Shown here piece by piece: positions 7,519 to 7,570 of a stretch of DNA of 7,570 nt. The stretch is from contig CALYRV010000083.1 in the NCBI GenBank assembly GCA_945483525.1, positions 1 to 7,570 of the forward strand, read 5' to 3'. The position numbers and the translations under genes were made by a program. The first letter of the stretch is position 1. Each line of letters opens with the position of its first letter. The stretch is from an uncultured Verrucomicrobiota bacterium. GTDB taxonomy: Bacteria > Verrucomicrobiota > Kiritimatiellia > RFP12 > UBA1067. The notes under the pieces were generated by a model. That model did no database searches. It was not told where the DNA came from and was given only the letters and a program-made list of their open reading frames with translations.

Positions 7519-7570
7519 TAGGATATCTGTTTTTCCTGCGTCCAGATGCATCGCATAGCATAAAAATGCG

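Noticed and set aside
7503..7531. TTGACA on the plus strand as a divergent promoter
   Set aside because: No acceptable -10 lies at 16-18 bases and no plus-strand gene is visible before the edge.

Overview
The window is a compact bacterial stretch in which every gene reads on the minus strand. In transcription order, from the right edge leftward, it holds a major facilitator of the oxalate/formate antiporter type, a long imperfect palindrome, a tryptophan-type attenuator leader, a TrpB2-type tryptophan synthase beta chain, and an overlapping trio: DAHP synthase, prephenate dehydrogenase, and a three-enzyme fusion AroC-AroD-AroE. No rRNA, tRNA, CRISPR array or transposase gene is visible.

The biology is aromatic amino acid synthesis. 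DAHP synthase commits carbon to the shikimate route. The fusion protein carries steps 3 (AroD) and 4 (AroE) plus the last step (AroC, chorismate). TyrA takes prephenate on toward tyrosine, and TrpB makes tryptophan from indole and serine. aroB, aroK, aroA, pheA and the other trp genes are not in this window. aroF, tyrA and aroCDE are joined by stop/start overlaps (TAATG and ATGA) and look translationally coupled.

The best regulatory find lies between 5708 and 5915. An extended -10 promoter is followed almost immediately by a 23-codon leader peptide with a Trp-Arg-Trp-Tyr-Tyr run. After it come a perfect 10-bp rho-independent terminator and a competing antiterminator pairing whose 5' half sits inside the peptide's codons 15-18. 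This is a complete ribosome-mediated attenuator in front of a stand-alone trpB, and the leader peptide appears leaderless (start codon about 1-4 nt from the predicted transcription start).

Four extended -10 elements of the form TGNTATAATA precede the transcription units; two lie at or just past the stop codon of the gene before. Short G-rich tandem repeats occur in the AroE linker, in an AroD surface loop and in the trpB ribosome-binding region, and TyrA carries a separate 9-nt-periodic insertion. A 205-bp foldback palindrome sits just upstream of the trp promoter.

The organism cannot be fixed from this sequence. GC is moderate to high in genes, with AT-rich promoters. An AroD-AroE fusion is known in Chlamydiae and plants, so a PVC-group bacterium (for example Kiritimatiellota or Lentisphaerota) is a low-confidence guess; the AroC and DAHP synthase sequences also resemble Firmicutes-type enzymes.
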